DNA of 64,000 nucleotides, taken from contig NZ_JAJBZT010000007.1 of the NCBI RefSeq assembly GCF_020564625.1, positions 124,001 through 188,000 on the forward strand. The letters are read 5' to 3'. Made by a program: the position numbers and the translations under genes. The notes beneath the pieces are model-generated. The model was given only the letters and a program-made list of their open reading frames with translations. It searched no databases and had not been told where the DNA came from. The first letter of the stretch is position 1. Each line of letters begins with the position of its first letter. Positions 62,249 through 64,000 of this stretch are shown here, piece by piece. The stretch comes from Leeia speluncae (GTDB lineage Bacteria > Pseudomonadota > Gammaproteobacteria > Burkholderiales > Leeiaceae).

Positions 62249-62932
62249 ATGGCTAGTCGATTAGATGTGAAAGGGGTTTTACAAAAAGCCCCTTTATTCC
62301 AGCAGTTATCCGATATCCAATTAGATGAAGTTTTCCAAGCGACGACAGAAATCCGTGTCTCGAAAGGAGAGCTTTTATTCAGTAAAGGCGATATGCCCAC
62401 AGGGATTCACCTAGTGGTGATTGGGCAAATCAAACTCGGCGTGATTAATCCGCAAGGGCAAGAAAAAGTCTTGGAAATGTTTGGGCCTAGGCAAACCTTT
62501 GGCGAGGCAGTAGTCTTTTTAGACCGCGCATATCCCGTATTTGCTCAAGCCTTGGTTGACTCTGTCGTACTACACATAGAGAAACAAGCTATTTTCAATG
62601 CACTCAGTAGAGATGTTTCTATTGCTAAAAAGATGCTAGCTGGTTTATCGCTCCGGCTTCATGAACTCGTACTAGATGTAGAATCTTATAGCCTCTCAAA
62701 TGGCTTGCAGCGCGTCATTGGCTTTTTACTGAATGCTGATATCAGAGGGGAAGATGGCAACACTGGGTATATCGAATTACCCGCCTCTAAGAACGTTATT
62801 GCTTCTCGCCTAAACCTTACGCCAGAAAGCCTATCTCGAACGCTGAATCAGCTCAGTAACGAAGGCTTAATCAATGTAGAAAACCGCATTATTCATCTGC
62901 TAGACATCGCCAAACTGCGCACTCACCAATAA
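62249..62932 (+). CDS. Crp/Fnr-family transcriptional regulator
   Basis: 227 residues: cyclic-nucleotide-binding-like beta barrel (about 15-130; GELLFSKGDMPTGIHLVVIG and GPRQTFGEAVVFLDRAYP), a dimer helix, and a C-terminal HTH (LPASKNVIASRLNLTPESLSRTLNQL). The N-terminal cysteine cluster of FNR is absent. A Dnr-like (nitric-oxide/heme) or other effector class is possible. The moaA neighbour is compatible with nitrate or other molybdoenzyme respiration, but this is only context. AGGTGGA precedes the ATG. Confidence 0.92.
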   Translation: MASRLDVKGVLQKAPLFQQLSDIQLDEVFQATTEIRVSKGELLFSKGDMPTGIHLVVIGQIKLGVINPQGQEKVLEMFGPRQTFGEAVVFLDRAYPVFAQALVDSVVLHIEKQAIFNALSRDVSIAKKMLAGLSLRLHELVLDVESYSLSNGLQRVIGFLLNADIRGEDGNTGYIELPASKNVIASRLNLTPESLSRTLNQLSNEGLINVENRIIHLLDIAKLRTHQ

Positions 62933-63122
62933 TCTGCAATCCACGCTATACCGCCATTCAGCGGAATCTTACGATTTGTGACAATTACTACATTGACACT
63001 ACAGTTGACTCGCTCTAGAGTGCAAATAAATTACAGTTAAATGTAAAAACAAATAAATATAATCAAGTTAGCCCACTGCATTCTTTATTTCTCATCCACG
63101 TATTTTCATAGGGTCTCGCAGT

Positions 63123-64000
63123 ATGTTTAATCGCAAAGAAAAAGAACAAATCGCTGAATTAACACAACAGTTACAGCGCCAACAAGCCATTCTCACTGCG
63201 CTAGACCGGGCAACGGCATTTGTAGAGTTTGATTTATCTGGCAAGGTGGTTCAAGCGAACTCACTTTTTGCCGCCACCATGGGTTTTGGCAACCCTTCGC
63301 AAGTCATTGGTAAATCTCACAGCGAGTTTTGCGAGCCTAGCTACACCCAATCGTCCGAATACCAGCAGTTTTGGACCAACCTAAGAAATGGTTCGCCGTT
63401 TCAGGGGGTAGTAAAGCGTCTAAAATCCAGCCATGAACCAGTGTGGTTAGAAGCTACCTACACACCCATCATCAATGCGCAAAACCAAGTCACTGGCGTG
63501 ATTAAAATTGCGAGTGATGTCACCGAGGCGATCCTATCTTCCGGCAGAAATAAAGCCATTCTTGCGTCTATTAACCGCGCAATGGCCGTTATCGAATTTA
63601 CAGTAGATGGCATTGTGAAAGAGTGTAATGATAATTTCCTTAGCACCATGGGCTATAGCAAATCCGAGCTGATTGGTAAGCACCATCAAATTTTCTGTTC
63701 CTCAGCCATTGTCTCTAGCCCTGAATATCAGCAATTTTGGTCATCGTTATCCCGTGGCCAACTAATGACAGGGAAATTCGAGCGTGTCAGTAAATCTGGT
63801 AAGCAAATCTGGTTAGAAGCTAGCTACAACCCGGTATTTGATGATCAAGGCCATGTGGTTAGTGTGATTAAATTCGCCACCGATATTACCGCCCAGATAG
63901 AGCAAAATCAGCTAGAGAGAGACAGTGCATTATTTGCCTTTACCACCTCTCAGCAAACCCAATCTTGGGCGGAAACGGGAGTCCAGAACGTAGACAATAG
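63123..64000 (+). CDS. PAS-PAS chemoreceptor, BdlA-like (partial, continues past the window)
   Basis: 292 codons are visible. A short coiled-coil start (NRKEKEQIAELTQQLQRQQA) is followed by two PAS-PAC units (about 18-130 and 140-255), each ending in VIKIASDVT or VIKFATDIT. These are the same repeat type as in the six-PAS receptor at the left edge. The sequence then enters a helical region (TTSQQTQSWAETGVQN) that should lead to a chemoreceptor signalling domain. No transmembrane segment is seen. Classification as a methyl-accepting protein is inferred from family resemblance. Confidence 0.82.
   Translation, partial: MFNRKEKEQIAELTQQLQRQQAILTALDRATAFVEFDLSGKVVQANSLFAATMGFGNPSQVIGKSHSEFCEPSYTQSSEYQQFWTNLRNGSPFQGVVKRLKSSHEPVWLEATYTPIINAQNQVTGVIKIASDVTEAILSSGRNKAILASINRAMAVIEFTVDGIVKECNDNFLSTMGYSKSELIGKHHQIFCSSAIVSSPEYQQFWSSLSRGQLMTGKFERVSKSGKQIWLEASYNPVFDDQGHVVSVIKFATDITAQIEQNQLERDSALFAFTTSQQTQSWAETGVQNVDN

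Overview
The window is a 64 kb stretch of chromosome from a motile, light- and signal-responsive Gram-negative proteobacterium. Base composition looks to be in the mid-40s % GC by eye. The many BdlA-type PAS chemoreceptors, GGDEF/EAL proteins, LysR/Lrp/Crp-Fnr regulators and BphP/BphO genes suggest a Beta- or Gammaproteobacterium. A freshwater or soil Neisseriales-like betaproteobacterium is my best guess, with low confidence. No rRNA, tRNA, CRISPR array or phage module was recognised.

Layout. 1-3.1 kb: a soluble six-PAS chemoreceptor overlapping a CheW gene that runs off the left edge. 3.2-4.9 kb: a secreted tannase/feruloyl-esterase-family enzyme. 5.1-27.1 kb: a catabolic island with genes for most steps of the pipecolate/aminoadipate route of lysine breakdown. 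These are an antiquitin-type dehydrogenase (AmaB), an amino-acid-binding protein, a DadA-like D-amino-acid dehydrogenase, an AmaA-like oxidase, a DUF1338/HglS 2-oxoadipate enzyme, a class III aminotransferase and a YdiJ-type D-2-hydroxyglutarate dehydrogenase. Inside the island sit a sigma54-driven aldehyde dehydrogenase/permease pair with its own PAS protein and enhancer-binding protein, an XRE-cupin regulator, and an unassigned thiamine-diphosphate enzyme. A 14-bp palindrome family (TTTCYWATNNGAAA) recurs in the amaB and thiamine-diphosphate-enzyme promoters at identical spacing, so the two units are probably co-regulated.

27.4-32.5 kb: a FucP/GluP-type sugar symporter, a complete arsenic operon (arsR-acr3-arsC-arsN2), and a decayed IS5/IS903-type element abutting a truncated lysR. 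32.8-41.8 kb: signalling genes comprising a MASE1-CHASE hybrid kinase, a REC-GGDEF-EAL response regulator, a second amino-acid-binding protein and a dCache-PAS-GGDEF cyclase. 41.8-47.6 kb: two small periplasmic metal-related proteins, folE coupled to a BLUF photoreceptor, an Lrp/LysE pair, a broken regulator remnant, and a short-chain dehydrogenase with a divergent HTH regulator. 48.0-49.2 kb: an in-frame chimera between a periplasmic binding protein and the C-terminal third of histidine ammonia-lyase. 49.3-54.4 kb: a four-gene operon resembling rhizopine mocDEF (desaturase-like oxygenase, Rieske ferredoxin, ferredoxin reductase) plus a sugar-isomerase-like protein, divergent from a LacI regulator with matching palindromic operators.

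54.4-60.9 kb: a three-gene, ATGA-coupled operon encoding a 1486-residue CheB-CheR-PAS-GGDEF-EAL protein, a bacteriophytochrome with no output domain, and a heme oxygenase. This looks like a red-light to cyclic-di-GMP module. 61.2-64 kb: moaA, a Crp/Fnr-family regulator and the start of another PAS chemoreceptor.

The strongest candidates for something under-described are the split phytochrome/c-di-GMP module, the shared-operator lysine-pipecolate regulon with its orphan thiamine-diphosphate enzyme, and the binding-protein/ammonia-lyase chimera.
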